A DNA stretch of 64,000 nucleotides from Compostibacter hankyongensis (GCF_039541075.1 NZ_BAABFN010000007.1:124001-188000), one strand, 5' to 3'. Shown: positions 8,024 to 16,597, counted from the first letter of the stretch. Notes: generated by a model from the letters alone, not told the origin. Numbers and translations are program-made.

Positions 8024-9346
8024 ATGGCAGTAGTTGACCTGATCATGCCCAAGCTGGGAGAAAGTATTATGGAGGCAACCATATTGCACTGGCATAAACA
8101 ACCGGGTGATAAGGTAAAGGCGGATGAGACGGTGCTGGAGATCGCTACCGATAAGGTGGACAGCGAGGTGCCCGCGATCGTGGACGGCGAGATCAGGGAA
8201 CTGTTGTTCCGGGAAAACGATGTGGTTCCCGTGGGGGCGGTCATTGCCCGGATCGAGACCTCGGCTTCGGCCGACAGCGGGGCGGAAGATGTGCTGGCCG
8301 GCGAAGCGCTGGATGCGGACGTCTTCGATATGGAGGGTGAAGAAGAGGGGATAACCGAAGAGGAGGAAACAGAAAGAGAGGCGCCGGTACAGCAGGAAGG
8401 ACGTTTTTACTCCCCATTGGTGCTGAAGATAGCCCGGGATGAAGGCGTGAGCATGGCCGAGCTCGAGCAGGTGCCGGGTACAGGGCACGAAGGACGGGTA
8501 ACCAAAAAGGATATGCTGGAGTACGTATCCGGAAAACGGAGCGGAAAACCCGCTGCGGCCTCGGGCTCGTATGATACGGACAGCCGGACCGCCCCGGAGC
8601 GGTCGGTTACGGTGAGCAGCCCGCTTTCTTACCGCGGCAATGTAGAGATCATCGAAATGGACCGTATGCGCAAGCTGATTGCCGCCCATATGGTGCAGAG
8701 CAAACAGACCAGCCCCCACGTCACCAGCTTTTCCGAAGCCGATGTGACCAACCTGGTGCAGTGGCGCACCCGCGTAAAAAAGGATTTCGAGCAAAGAGAA
8801 GGGGAGAAGATCACCTTTATGCCGCTCTTTATCGAGGCTATCGTCCGTTGCATCAAACGTTTCCCGCTCATCAACAGCTCGGTGGACGGGGACCGGATCA
8901 TTGTCAAAAAAGATATCAATATCGGGATGGCCACGGCGCTGCCCAACGGCAACCTAATCGTACCGGTGATCCGGAATGCGGACCAGCTGAACCTGACCGG
9001 CATCGCCAGGCAGGTCAACCGGCTGGCGGCGGCAGCCCGTAACGGCAAGCTGCAGCCGGAGGACACGCAGGAGGGCACCTTTACCCTGACCAACGTAGGC
9101 ACCTTTGGCAGCCTGTCCGGCACCCCCATCATCAACCAGCCGCAGTCGGCCATACTGGCGGTGGGGATCATCAAGAAGCGTCCCATGGTGGTGGAGACAG
9201 CCCAGGGCGATTCCATCGCCATCCGGCATATGATGTACCTTTCCATGTCCTACGATCACCGTATTATCGACGGCTCCCTGGGGGCTACCTTTCTCACCGC
9301 GGTAGCACAGGAGCTGGAGCATTTCGATCCCGCACGTAATTTCTGA
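8024..9346 (+). CDS. 2-oxoacid dehydrogenase E2, lipoyl acyltransferase
   Basis: 440 residues. An N-terminal lipoyl domain (about 2-78) has the lipoylated Lys in ATDKVDSE (K44). After an acidic Glu-rich linker (about 95-125) comes the E3/E1-binding domain with YSPLVLKIARDEGVSMAELE and GRVTKKDMLEY (about 127-168). The C-terminal acyltransferase domain (about 205-440) ends with the catalytic SYDHRIIDG. It transfers acyl groups from E1 to CoA within a pyruvate, 2-oxoglutarate or branched-chain complex. The single lipoyl domain and co-transcription with a crotonase lean toward branched-chain substrates, but E1 and E3 are not in the window. Confidence 0.9.
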   Translation: MAVVDLIMPKLGESIMEATILHWHKQPGDKVKADETVLEIATDKVDSEVPAIVDGEIRELLFRENDVVPVGAVIARIETSASADSGAEDVLAGEALDADVFDMEGEEEGITEEEETEREAPVQQEGRFYSPLVLKIARDEGVSMAELEQVPGTGHEGRVTKKDMLEYVSGKRSGKPAAASGSYDTDSRTAPERSVTVSSPLSYRGNVEIIEMDRMRKLIAAHMVQSKQTSPHVTSFSEADVTNLVQWRTRVKKDFEQREGEKITFMPLFIEAIVRCIKRFPLINSSVDGDRIIVKKDINIGMATALPNGNLIVPVIRNADQLNLTGIARQVNRLAAAARNGKLQPEDTQEGTFTLTNVGTFGSLSGTPIINQPQSAILAVGIIKKRPMVVETAQGDSIAIRHMMYLSMSYDHRIIDGSLGATFLTAVAQELEHFDPARNF

Positions 9347-9348
9347 CC

Positions 9349-10116
9349 ATGGAACAGCAGGGATATGTAGACTACAGCGTTGACCAGGCCGTAGGTACCA
9401 TCCGCTTTTTTCATCCTGCCCATAATGCCCTGCCTGCCTATCTGCTGGAAGCGTTGACCGCCGCCGTCGAACGGGGCGGCGCGGACCCGGCCGCACATGT
9501 GCTCCGGCTGGAGAGCGCAGGCGACCGCACGTTCTGTGCCGGCGCCAGCTTCGACGAATTGGCGGCGGTGACCGATGAAGCGGCGGGAATAAAGTTTTTT
9601 TCCGGTTTTGCCGCCGTGATCAATGCCTGCCGGCGCTGTCCCAAGCTGATCATCGGCCGGGTACAAGGCAAGGCAGTGGGAGGGGGAGTAGGTATAGCCG
9701 CAGCCACCGATTATTGCTTTGCCACCGAGGCTGCCGCCATCCGCCTCAGCGAGCTGACCCTGGGCATCGGTCCTTTTGTGGTGGCTCCTGCCATAGAAAG
9801 AAAGATAGGCCTGGCGGCCCTGAGCAGACTGGCCATCCGTGCATCGGAATGGCAGAGCGCGGCATGGGCGCGCGAGCATGGGCTCTATACCGAACTTTTT
9901 GCGGATATCGCCGGCATGGACGCCGCTATGGCAACATTGGCGGCGGAGCTGGCGGCTTCTTCCCCGGCGGCCATGCGGGCCCTTAAGCAGATGCTCTGGC
10001 AGGGTACGGAGCACTGGGATACGCTGCTGGCGGAGCGGGCGGCGCTAAGCGGGATGCTGATCCTCTCAGCGCAGGCGCGCGCAGCCATGGCCGCCTTCAA
10101 AGCCGGTAAACGTTAA
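9349..10116 (+). CDS. enoyl-CoA hydratase/isomerase family protein
   Basis: 255-residue crotonase-fold protein starting two bases after the E2 stop, so co-transcribed with it. Oxyanion-hole segments are FCAGASFDELA (about 62-72) and GRVQGKAVGGGVGIAAATDYCFAT (about 104-126), followed by IRLSELTLGIGPFVVAPAI. The C-terminal trimerisation helices are Ala-rich. It probably hydrates an enoyl-CoA in fatty-acid or branched-chain amino-acid breakdown; methylglutaconyl-CoA hydratase-like activity is possible given the E2 neighbour. The usual second glutamate position is hard to place by eye, so substrate and reaction remain open. Confidence 0.85.
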   Translation: MEQQGYVDYSVDQAVGTIRFFHPAHNALPAYLLEALTAAVERGGADPAAHVLRLESAGDRTFCAGASFDELAAVTDEAAGIKFFSGFAAVINACRRCPKLIIGRVQGKAVGGGVGIAAATDYCFATEAAAIRLSELTLGIGPFVVAPAIERKIGLAALSRLAIRASEWQSAAWAREHGLYTELFADIAGMDAAMATLAAELAASSPAAMRALKQMLWQGTEHWDTLLAERAALSGMLILSAQARAAMAAFKAGKR

Positions 10117-10135
10117 ACGGCAGCCGGTGCCTTCC

Positions 10136-11062
10136 TCAGACTGTAGCCGGCTCTTCTCCCGCAGGAACAGCCTTCTGCTGCGGCAGGCGTTCTTTGCGGT
10201 GCCGGCGGAGGGTCTGCCACGACTGCATCGCCACCGACAGAAAGATCAGGAAAAGACCCATATAAAAATGCTGTCCCAGGGAACGGTTTTCCTTAAAGAT
10301 CAGAAAGGCCAGCAGGATACCGTACACCGGCTCCAGGTTATAGGTAAGATTTACCGTAAAGGGCGATACCTTCTTCATCGCATTCAGCATCAGATCATAG
10401 GCCCAGATGGTACAGCACCAGCTCATGAGCAGCAGGTAACCCCAGTCTGACCAGCTGGGAACCAGCCGGCTTCCGGGGAAGACATGCAGATAAAAAGGCA
10501 TCAGCAGGCTCAGACAGAGAAAGCCCGAGCCCAGCTCGTAAAAAGTAATGGTTTGGGAGGTATGCCGGTCTGTGAGCTTTTTGTTCAGGATGGTGAACAG
10601 CGCGCTGAGGAAAGCGGCCGCCAGCCCGAGAATGATGCCGGTGGTATAGCGGCGGTCGAAATGCAGGATGATGTAGATGCCGCCCATGCCGATCACCGAA
10701 AGCAGCGCCTCCCCGGCATTGAACCTTTTTCTGAGCAGCAGGGGTTCGGTAAGCGCTGAAAAGAAGCTGCCCGCCGAAAAGCAGACCAGGCAGATCGATA
10801 CGTTTGCGTATTTGATGCTGCCATAAAAGCAAAGCAGGTGGAGCGCTACCAGGAGCCCGACAAAAGCAATACGCGCTATCTCCCCCGGCGGAAGACGGGG
10901 AATCTTCCTGCGGACGGCAAAGATCAGCAGCAGCGTAAAGGCAGTGATACCCAGGCGGTACCAGACCAGTACGCCTTCGTTCAGGGAGATCAGGCGCCCC
11001 ATTACCCCGGTAAAGCCGGCGAGCAACACGGCGGTGTGCAGCTGCAGGAGTGCCTTTTTCAT
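10136..11062 (-). CDS. EamA/DMT family transporter
   Basis: 308 residues with ten predicted hydrophobic helices in two five-helix EamA halves. Landmarks are GFTGVMGRLISL near the start, the charged AVRRKIPRLPPGE loop, and the second half beginning GIILGLAAAFLSALFTILNKKLTD. The segment NLTYNLEPVYGILLAFLIFKENRSL is the usual EamA signature near the ninth helix. It is an inner-membrane exporter or importer of small metabolites; substrates of this family cannot be predicted from sequence. It converges on the crotonase gene with a 19-base gap and no clear terminator. Confidence 0.88.
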   Translation of the reverse strand: MKKALLQLHTAVLLAGFTGVMGRLISLNEGVLVWYRLGITAFTLLLIFAVRRKIPRLPPGEIARIAFVGLLVALHLLCFYGSIKYANVSICLVCFSAGSFFSALTEPLLLRKRFNAGEALLSVIGMGGIYIILHFDRRYTTGIILGLAAAFLSALFTILNKKLTDRHTSQTITFYELGSGFLCLSLLMPFYLHVFPGSRLVPSWSDWGYLLLMSWCCTIWAYDLMLNAMKKVSPFTVNLTYNLEPVYGILLAFLIFKENRSLGQHFYMGLFLIFLSVAMQSWQTLRRHRKERLPQQKAVPAGEEPATV

Positions 11063-11169
11063 CCTTGGGTTGCTTGATTTTTTTTAAAGGTCATCCGCCT
11101 GCCGAGGCGTTGACGAAACCGGGTTTATGGCAGCCCGGAACGGTACATGACAAGGGCAGATCTGCATTT

Positions 11170-11910
11170 TCATTTGCTCACCCTGCTCCGGTAGTTGCGG
11201 AAAAGGCTCATCCACTGGATCTTCAGCACCCCGAATATGCCTTCTTTGATAATGCCCCGGCTCATTTTGGACTGTCCTTCCTGCCGGTCCACGAAGGTAA
11301 TGGGTATTTCCCTGATCCTGAAGTCCAGCTTCCAGGCGGAGAATTTCATGGCGATCTGGAAAGCGTAGCCCACAAAGGGTATCTCGTCCAGGTGAATGGC
11401 CTCCAGCACCCGGCTTTTGTAACAGACAAAGCCGGCCGTGGCGTCCTTTACCGGCATCCAGGTGACCAGGCGTACATATACCGAGGCCCCGTAAGAAAGA
11501 ATGTTGCGGTCCCAGGGCCAGTTTTCCGTACGGCCGCCCTTCACATAACGGGAGCCCACTGACACGTCGGCTCCCTCTTCGGCGCAGGCCCGGTAGAGAC
11601 GGATCAGATCTTTGGGATTGTGCGAAAAGTCAGCATCCATTTCGAAGATATAGCCGTACCCGTGCCGGAGCGCCCATTTGAAGCCGTGGATATAGGCCGT
11701 GCCGAGGCCGAGCTTACCGGAACGCTGTTCGAGGAAGAGCCGGGCGTTGTACTGCGGCATAAGCGACTGTACAATAGCGGCAGTGCCGTCCGGAGAGCCG
11801 TCGTCCACCACCAGTACGTGAAAATCTTCCGGCAAGGCGAAAATAGCCTCCAGCATCCTGGCAATATTTTCCTTCTCGTTATAGGTGGGTATGATGACTA
11901 ATTTTCCCAA
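11170..11910 (-). CDS. polyprenol monophosphomannose synthase-like glycosyltransferase (GT2)
   Basis: 246-residue GT-A glycosyltransferase. It has the dolichol-phosphate-mannose-synthase opening LVIIPTYNEKENIARML, the nucleotide-sugar motifs VVDDGSPDGTAAIV and MDADFSHNPKDL (metal-binding DAD), and the acceptor-side segment FVDRQEGQSKMS typical of this family. There are no C-terminal membrane helices, so it resembles the soluble, single-domain type. It should transfer a sugar, typically mannose from GDP-mannose, to a polyprenyl phosphate at the inner membrane for lipoprotein or envelope glycosylation. The next gene upstream, the exonuclease, is in the same direction but unrelated. Confidence 0.88.
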   Translation of the reverse strand: MGKLVIIPTYNEKENIARMLEAIFALPEDFHVLVVDDGSPDGTAAIVQSLMPQYNARLFLEQRSGKLGLGTAYIHGFKWALRHGYGYIFEMDADFSHNPKDLIRLYRACAEEGADVSVGSRYVKGGRTENWPWDRNILSYGASVYVRLVTWMPVKDATAGFVCYKSRVLEAIHLDEIPFVGYAFQIAMKFSAWKLDFRIREIPITFVDRQEGQSKMSRGIIKEGIFGVLKIQWMSLFRNYRSRVSK

Positions 11911-11985
11911 ACAGGCGTATTTTTTGAAAAAAACAGGGCGAAACTAACATAAACCGCTGAACAGATGCGGGAACCCGCCCGTGAA

Positions 11986-12756
11986 TTAGGATTTCTTTAA
12001 CATCATGTCGCTGTAGATCTCAGACAGCTTCTGTTTGGTATGGAGCGGGAAATCGGCCTTCATCATCCAGTCGTAATATTGCGGTTCCTGCCGCAGCACC
12101 TCGCGAACGGGTTTCCCTTTATATTTTCCAAAATTAAATATTTCAACGCCGTTTTCCATCACAAAGCGTCTTCCGAAATCCACAAAACATTCTTCTCCCC
12201 CGAAGGCGGACAGGGCAAGCACATCGTTGCTCAGCTCCGTATAGCGATCGATCTGGGCCTCCAGTATTTCGAAGGTTGCCCGGGCATCGGCTTCCGCATT
12301 GTGGGCATTGTCGAGGGACTTATAGCAATAAAACTGATAAGCGGCCCCCAGGGTGCGCTTTTCCATCAGGTGAAAGATCTTCTGCACATCGATGAATTTC
12401 CGGTCCGTAACGCTGAAGGAGAGGCCGATACGCAAAAACTCCTCTACCAGCAGGGGGATATCAAAGCGATTGGAATTATAGCCGGCCAGGTCGCAGTTTT
12501 CGAGGAACTGCTTCAGCTCGTTGGCGGCTTCCCGGAAAGTAGGGCAATCTGCCACATCCTTATCATAGATACCGTGTACCGCGGAAGAGCCGGGCGGTAT
12601 CGGAATGCCGGGGTTTATGCGTTTTACCTTGGACTGCGAGCTGCCGTCGGGGAATATTTTGATGATGGCGATCTCAATGATCTTGTCAATGGCAATGTTG
12701 GTACCGGTGGTTTCCAGATCGATAAAAGCAAGCGGTCGTATTAATTTCAGATTCAT
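11986..12756 (-). CDS. DnaQ-like 3'-5' exonuclease
   Basis: 256 residues from ATG 12756; a TTG at 12783 would sit on the promoter -7 element and is rejected. DEDDh motifs are complete: FIDLETTGT (ExoI), GYNSNRFDIPLL (ExoII) and HNAEADARAT (ExoIII, with the His-x4-Asp pattern). The C-terminus FNFGKYKGKPVREVL...YYDWMM is the small module often attached to ExoX-like nucleases. It should degrade or proofread DNA 3' to 5'; without a polymerase partner here, a repair or ssDNA-processing role is as likely as replication proofreading. Confidence 0.9.
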   Translation of the reverse strand: MNLKLIRPLAFIDLETTGTNIAIDKIIEIAIIKIFPDGSSQSKVKRINPGIPIPPGSSAVHGIYDKDVADCPTFREAANELKQFLENCDLAGYNSNRFDIPLLVEEFLRIGLSFSVTDRKFIDVQKIFHLMEKRTLGAAYQFYCYKSLDNAHNAEADARATFEILEAQIDRYTELSNDVLALSAFGGEECFVDFGRRFVMENGVEIFNFGKYKGKPVREVLRQEPQYYDWMMKADFPLHTKQKLSEIYSDMMLKKS

Positions 12757-12780
12757 GAGCGGTAATGCCTTAATTTTTTT

Positions 12781-12788
12781 CAAAAATA
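12781..12788 (-). promoter_or_regulatory. -7 element for the exonuclease gene
   Basis: TATTTTTG on the minus strand lies about 25 bases before ATG 12756 and matches TAnnTTTG. No convincing TTTG is at the right distance upstream. Its position argues against the TTG at 12783 as a start. Confidence 0.45.
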
Positions 12789-12921
12789 ATGGATTCTTTC
12801 AAAGCCGGGGCAGGCTTGTTCGTCCGGAAGGCAGAACTTTGTAAAAAAAACCGGGATTTACTATGCATAAAATGGTACTTTTAACGTTGAAAATAAGGGA
12901 AATAAAAAAAGGAAAATACCG

Positions 12922-13068
12922 ATGAATAAGTGGGCAAGATATATACTGATCGCCGGCTGTATGGCACTGTTCGGAGCAGCGCTGACCTCCTGCGGCGCCT
13001 CGAGGCAGCTGGGATGTCCCGTGCAGGCAGAAGCCTTTCCGGCACATACCGGAGCAGTACGGGTCTGA
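12922..13068 (+). CDS. 48-residue lipoprotein
   Basis: ATG 12922 opens a 48-codon frame, MNKWARYILIAGC..., with an ideal lipoprotein signal: basic N-terminus, hydrophobic stretch and lipobox LTSC, the lipidated Cys being residue 24. Only about 24 residues follow (CGASRQLGCPVQAE...). AGGAAAATACCG precedes the start. Tiny lipoproteins with this CGASRQ-type beginning occur in Bacteroidota, but I know no function. It should be anchored in a membrane facing the periplasm or the surface. It lies 100 bases before aroQ in the same orientation. Confidence 0.65.
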   Translation: MNKWARYILIAGCMALFGAALTSCGASRQLGCPVQAEAFPAHTGAVRV

Positions 13069-13168
13069 TGCCGGCGACGTTTAACCTGATCAGCGCACGG
13101 CTCCTTTTGACCTTTGCATGCGTCAGCGGCTCTTATATGCGCGGCCATAACCCGTGTAATTCATATCT

Positions 13169-13615
13169 ATGACGATAGCCATTATCAATGGTCCCAACCT
13201 GAACCTGCTGGGCAAACGCGAGCCCGGCGTATACGGAGACCAGTCTTTTGAGACTTTCCTGGAGGAATTGCGGCAGCGATATCCGGAAGTGACTTTTCAT
13301 TATTTTCAGAGCAACGTGGAGGGAGAGCTGGTGAATGTGCTGCAGGAAAAAGGCTTTTCTGCAGACGGCATACTGCTGAATGCAGGGGCCTACACCCATA
13401 CCTCGGTGGCCATACGGGATGCCATTGCCGCCATACCTGCACCCGTAATCGAGATTCATATTTCCAATATCTATGCGCGGGAAGCTTTCCGCCATACTTC
13501 TCTCATTGCCCCAAAATGCGTAGGTTCGGTATGCGGGCTGGGACTGGAAGGATATGCCCTGGGCGTGGCTTACTTCGGGAAGAGCGGGGAGCTGAAGAAC
13601 AGGGGAAAGGCGTAG
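13169..13615 (+). CDS. aroQ: type II 3-dehydroquinate dehydratase
   Basis: 148 residues, the normal size. Family motifs are all visible: INGPNLNLLGKREPGVYG (active-site loop with Arg and Tyr), FQSNVEGELVNVLQE, LLNAGAYTHTSVAIRDA (substrate-binding Asn and Ser/Thr), and VIEIHISNIYAREAFRHTSLIA with the catalytic His. It removes water from 3-dehydroquinate in the shikimate pathway, in the cytoplasm, as a dodecamer in known homologues. No other aro genes are nearby. A hairpin follows the stop codon. Confidence 0.97.
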   Translation: MTIAIINGPNLNLLGKREPGVYGDQSFETFLEELRQRYPEVTFHYFQSNVEGELVNVLQEKGFSADGILLNAGAYTHTSVAIRDAIAAIPAPVIEIHISNIYAREAFRHTSLIAPKCVGSVCGLGLEGYALGVAYFGKSGELKNRGKA

Positions 13616-13619
13616 TAAA

Positions 13620-13651
13620 AAACCCGCAAGTCTGGATCAACATGCGGGTTT
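13620..13651. terminator. hairpin downstream of aroQ
   Basis: A 9-bp stem, AAACCCGCA with TGCGGGTTT, encloses a 14-nt loop just after the aroQ stop. On the plus strand the T-run is short; on the minus strand a run of six T follows. It probably terminates aroQ transcription weakly, or reads both ways. Confidence 0.5.
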
Positions 13652-13794
13652 ATCATTCAGATTTTGGTTGATGAGGGTAAATATAGTTAAATTTTGTTAA
13701 AAATACACTTTTTATCCGAGATTTACCAGGGCCTGCCTTTTGAAAATTAAGAAAACTTTTTAACGAGAGCGCTTTCCGGGAAACGATAGAATGG

Positions 13795-13802
13795 TAAATT
13801 TG
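13795..13802 (+). promoter_or_regulatory. -7 element for lepB1
   Basis: TAAATTTG matches TAnnTTTG and lies 34 bases before the first lepB start. The -33 side is weak (TTTC at 13773-13776, 18 nt away). Confidence 0.5.
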
Positions 13803-13836
13803 CCTCTTAAATTATAATTATCCTTTATCTGAAAAC

Positions 13837-14997
13837 ATGAAGTGGAAATTCTCCTCCGGGAAAAAAAGAAAGAAGTCAGTTGTCCGTGAATGGATAGACG
13901 CCGCCATTTTTGCCATCATCGCCGCTACGATTATCCGCACTTTTTTATTCGAAGCCTATACCATACCCACGCCCTCGATGGAGAAGACGCTCCTGGTAAA
14001 CGATTTTTTGTTTGTCAACAAGCTGAGCTATGGCTCCCGTGTGCCGATGACGCCCCTGGCGGTACCGTTTACGCTTCATACCATGCCTTTGTTCAACATC
14101 AAATCCTATTCGGACTGGCCGCATTTCGGCTACCACCGTTTGCCGGGTTTCGGAAAGATCCGGAACAACGACGTGGTGGTCTTTAATTTCCCCGAGGGAG
14201 ATACGGTGGTGCTGGAGCAGCCCGAGCAGGATTATTACCAGCTGAAGCGGGTATACGGAGACGCCTATATGCGGAGTAATTATAAAATCGTTTCCCGCCC
14301 GGTAGACCGCCGTGAAAATTATATCAAACGTTGTCTGGCCATCCCCGGCGATTCGCTGCAGGTGGTGGATGGCTATGTGTATGTCAACGGGAAGATGGCG
14401 CCCGTTCCTCCGCATTCGGAAAAGCGGTTTCTGATCCAGACCGACGGCACGGCCATCAATCCGGACCGGCTGGATGAGCTGAGGATCGATCCGCCGGACA
14501 TCGTGAATGCCGCCAACGCGGTATACGGATTTTATCTGACGAAGGACGACTCCGCTGCACTGTCCCGGTTCACCAACATAAAACGCATGGAGCGTACGGA
14601 CGACAGCGGTATCGACCCGGAGGTTTTTCCGCAGGATACGGCGCATTACAAATGGAACCACGACAATTACGGCCCCATCTGGATACCCAAAAAAGGCGTC
14701 ACCGTGCATCTGGATTCAGCCAGCATCGCGCTGTACCGTCGCCTCATCAGTGTATACGAGCAAAACAAGCTGGAGGAAAAGGACGGGAAGATATATATCA
14801 ATGGTCAGCCGGCGGATCGTTATACTTTTAAGATGGACTATTACTGGATGATGGGCGACAACCGGGACAACTCCCTGGATTCCCGCTACTGGGGTTTTGT
14901 GCCGGAAGATCATGTGGTGGGCAAGGCCTGGTTTATCTGGATGAGCTATGATCACCACGGCCTGCGCTGGCGTCGCTTTTTTAACGGGATCCGTTAG
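13837..14997 (+). CDS. lepB: signal peptidase I, first copy
   Basis: 386 residues. A basic N-terminus leads into one membrane helix (about 19-38), then box B with the nucleophile in IPTPSMEKTL (S47), box D with the general-base Lys in NYIKRCLAIPGDSLQV (about K164), and box E MGDNRDNSLDSRYWGFVPEDH near the C-terminus. A long insertion between boxes D and E (about 185-335) makes it larger than the E. coli type, which is typical for Bacteroidota. It cleaves Sec and Tat signal peptides at the periplasmic face of the inner membrane. A paralogue follows in the same direction. Confidence 0.95.
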   Translation: MKWKFSSGKKRKKSVVREWIDAAIFAIIAATIIRTFLFEAYTIPTPSMEKTLLVNDFLFVNKLSYGSRVPMTPLAVPFTLHTMPLFNIKSYSDWPHFGYHRLPGFGKIRNNDVVVFNFPEGDTVVLEQPEQDYYQLKRVYGDAYMRSNYKIVSRPVDRRENYIKRCLAIPGDSLQVVDGYVYVNGKMAPVPPHSEKRFLIQTDGTAINPDRLDELRIDPPDIVNAANAVYGFYLTKDDSAALSRFTNIKRMERTDDSGIDPEVFPQDTAHYKWNHDNYGPIWIPKKGVTVHLDSASIALYRRLISVYEQNKLEEKDGKIYINGQPADRYTFKMDYYWMMGDNRDNSLDSRYWGFVPEDHVVGKAWFIWMSYDHHGLRWRRFFNGIR

Positions 14998-14999
14998 AG

Positions 15000-15097
15000 G
15001 TGAAGGGTAAAAGGTAAAAGGTAAAAGGTGAAGGGTAAAAGGTGAAGGGTGAAAGGCGAAAGGTGAAAGGCGAAAGGCGAAAGGTAAAGGGTGAAAG
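15000..15097 (+). repeat. heptad array 1, 14 units of GTGAAAG type
   Basis: Fourteen consecutive 7-bp units with no slippage: GTGAAGG, GTAAAAG, GTGAAAG, GCGAAAG and variants, beginning three bases after the lepB1 stop. The 7-bp phase continues more loosely to about 15125 (TTTAAAG, TTTGAGG, TCCAAAG). Related arrays are at 16429-16470 and, inverted, at 58507-58562. Confidence 0.85.
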
Positions 15098-15250
15098 GCA
15101 GTTTAAAGTTTGAGGTCCAAAGTCTACGGTTTATCTGCCTGGAACGAAACTTTAGACCGTTGAACCGGAAATTGGAAACGCGCAGCGTTCATCGAGACCT
15201 TTAAAATCATAGTGCGCGAGATAAACTTCAAACCAGAAACATTCCTTGTC

Positions 15251-16426
15251 ATGATATTCAACCGCACAAAAAAAGAAAAGAAAACGGCAGGCCGCCGGAA
15301 GAAGTCGCCGTTGCGCGAGTGGACGGAGGCGCTGGTGTTTGCGCTTCTCGTGGCCGGCCCTATCCGCATCTTCGGCTTCGGGCTTTATCATATCCCTTCC
15401 GCCTCCATGGAGCATACCCTGATGACGGGCGATTACATCTTTGTGGACAAATGGAGCTACGGGGCCCGCATTCCGATGACACCGCTGAGCGTTCCTTTTG
15501 TACAGAACAGCATCTTTGGCCTGCGCTCCTTTTCCACGCTGATCAGCCTGCCCTACCTCCGTACGCCGGCTGCCGGCGAGATCCGTCGAAACGACGTGGT
15601 GGTGTTTAACTTTCCTGCGGGCGATACGGTCATCGACCGGCCCGAATACGGTTCGGAGATCACTTACTACCAGGTCATGCGCGAGCTGGGAAGGGAGGAG
15701 ACCTGGAAGAAATTCGGACAGGATATTGTCGTGCGGCCGGTAGATAAGGAGGAGAACTTTGTAAAACGCTGTGTGGGCCTGCCGGGCGATACCCTCCAGC
15801 TGACCGATAATAACCTGTATATCAACGGACGTTTGTCGGCGCTGCCTGCTGAAGCGGAAGGAAATTACCGGGTGCAGACCAACGGTACGCCCTTTAACGG
15901 CGAACGGTTGAAAGAGCTGGGCATTGCCACGCCCGGGCAGTATGCTGCGGATACCTATGTTTTCAGCCTGACGCCCGGGCAGCTGAAGACCCTGCGGTCA
16001 TTCACAAATGTGGTGGACATCAGCCGTATGGAAAGGGCGTCCTCGGGAGAGCTTTTTCCGCACGACCCGCAGCATTTTTCCTGGAGCAACGGTAACTACG
16101 GCCCGGTCTATATCCCCAGGAAAGGAGCGACGGTCCGGCTGGACTCCGCCAGTGTTTCGCTGTACAAAAGGATCATCACCACCTACGAAGGCAATAAGCT
16201 GACCGTATCGGGCAACCGTATCCTGATCAACGGAAAGGAAACCGATCATTATACCTTCCGGAAAAACTATTACTGGATGATGGGGGATAACCGGGACAAC
16301 TCCCTGGATTCCCGCTACTGGGGCTTTGTGCCGGAAGATCATATCGTGGGCAAACCGCGTTTTGTCTATTTCAGCAAAGGAGATGACGGCATCCGCTGGA
16401 ATCATCTTTTCAGCGGAATAAATTAG
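15251..16426 (+). CDS. lepB: signal peptidase I, second copy
   Basis: 391 residues from ATG 15251; a GTG at 15212 lies in repeat-like leader DNA and is less likely. Architecture equals that of the first copy: basic N-terminus, one membrane helix, nucleophile in IPSASMEHTL (S52), Lys in NFVKRCVGLPGDTLQL, a long insertion, and MGDNRDNSLDSRYWGFVPEDH. All catalytic residues are present, so both copies should be active. The two proteins differ widely in the insertion but share a nearly identical stretch of DNA around box E, suggesting local gene conversion. Heptad arrays flank the gene on both sides. Confidence 0.93.
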   Translation: MIFNRTKKEKKTAGRRKKSPLREWTEALVFALLVAGPIRIFGFGLYHIPSASMEHTLMTGDYIFVDKWSYGARIPMTPLSVPFVQNSIFGLRSFSTLISLPYLRTPAAGEIRRNDVVVFNFPAGDTVIDRPEYGSEITYYQVMRELGREETWKKFGQDIVVRPVDKEENFVKRCVGLPGDTLQLTDNNLYINGRLSALPAEAEGNYRVQTNGTPFNGERLKELGIATPGQYAADTYVFSLTPGQLKTLRSFTNVVDISRMERASSGELFPHDPQHFSWSNGNYGPVYIPRKGATVRLDSASVSLYKRIITTYEGNKLTVSGNRILINGKETDHYTFRKNYYWMMGDNRDNSLDSRYWGFVPEDHIVGKPRFVYFSKGDDGIRWNHLFSGIN

Positions 16427-16428
16427 AG

Positions 16429-16470
16429 GTGAAAGGTAAAAGGTGAAAGGTGAAGGGTGAGGGGTGAAAG
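16429..16470 (+). repeat. heptad array 2, six units of GTGAAAG type
   Basis: Six 7-bp units (GTGAAAG, GTAAAAG, GTGAAAG, GTGAAGG, GTGAGGG, GTGAAAG) begin two bases after the lepB2 stop, the same position that array 1 takes after lepB1. Looser units of NNNAAAG type continue to about 16510 in 7-bp phase. Confidence 0.8.
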
Positions 16471-16525
16471 GCATTTTAAGTTTAATGTTCAAAGCCTAAA
16501 GTCCAAAGTTTCATCCCGGGCAGAT

Positions 16526-16595
16526 CAACTTTAGACGTTAAACTTTAGACCTTGAACCTCAAACCGGAAATCAGAAACCGGAAACCAGAAACTTC
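16526..16595 (+). repeat. heptad array of AAACNNN type before cdd
   Basis: Ten 7-bp units, AGACGTT, AAACTTT, AGACCTT, GAACCTC, AAACCGG, AAATCAG, AAACCGG, AAACCAG and AAACTTC after a partial first one, run to two bases before the cdd start codon. A similar but more decayed stretch lies at about 15148-15182, before lepB2. The unit differs from GTGAAAG but the period is identical. Confidence 0.7.
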
Positions 16596-16597
16596 AA

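Noticed and set aside
15000..15097. Heptad array taken as a CRISPR
   Set aside because: Units are 7 bp with no spacers, and no cas genes are in the window.
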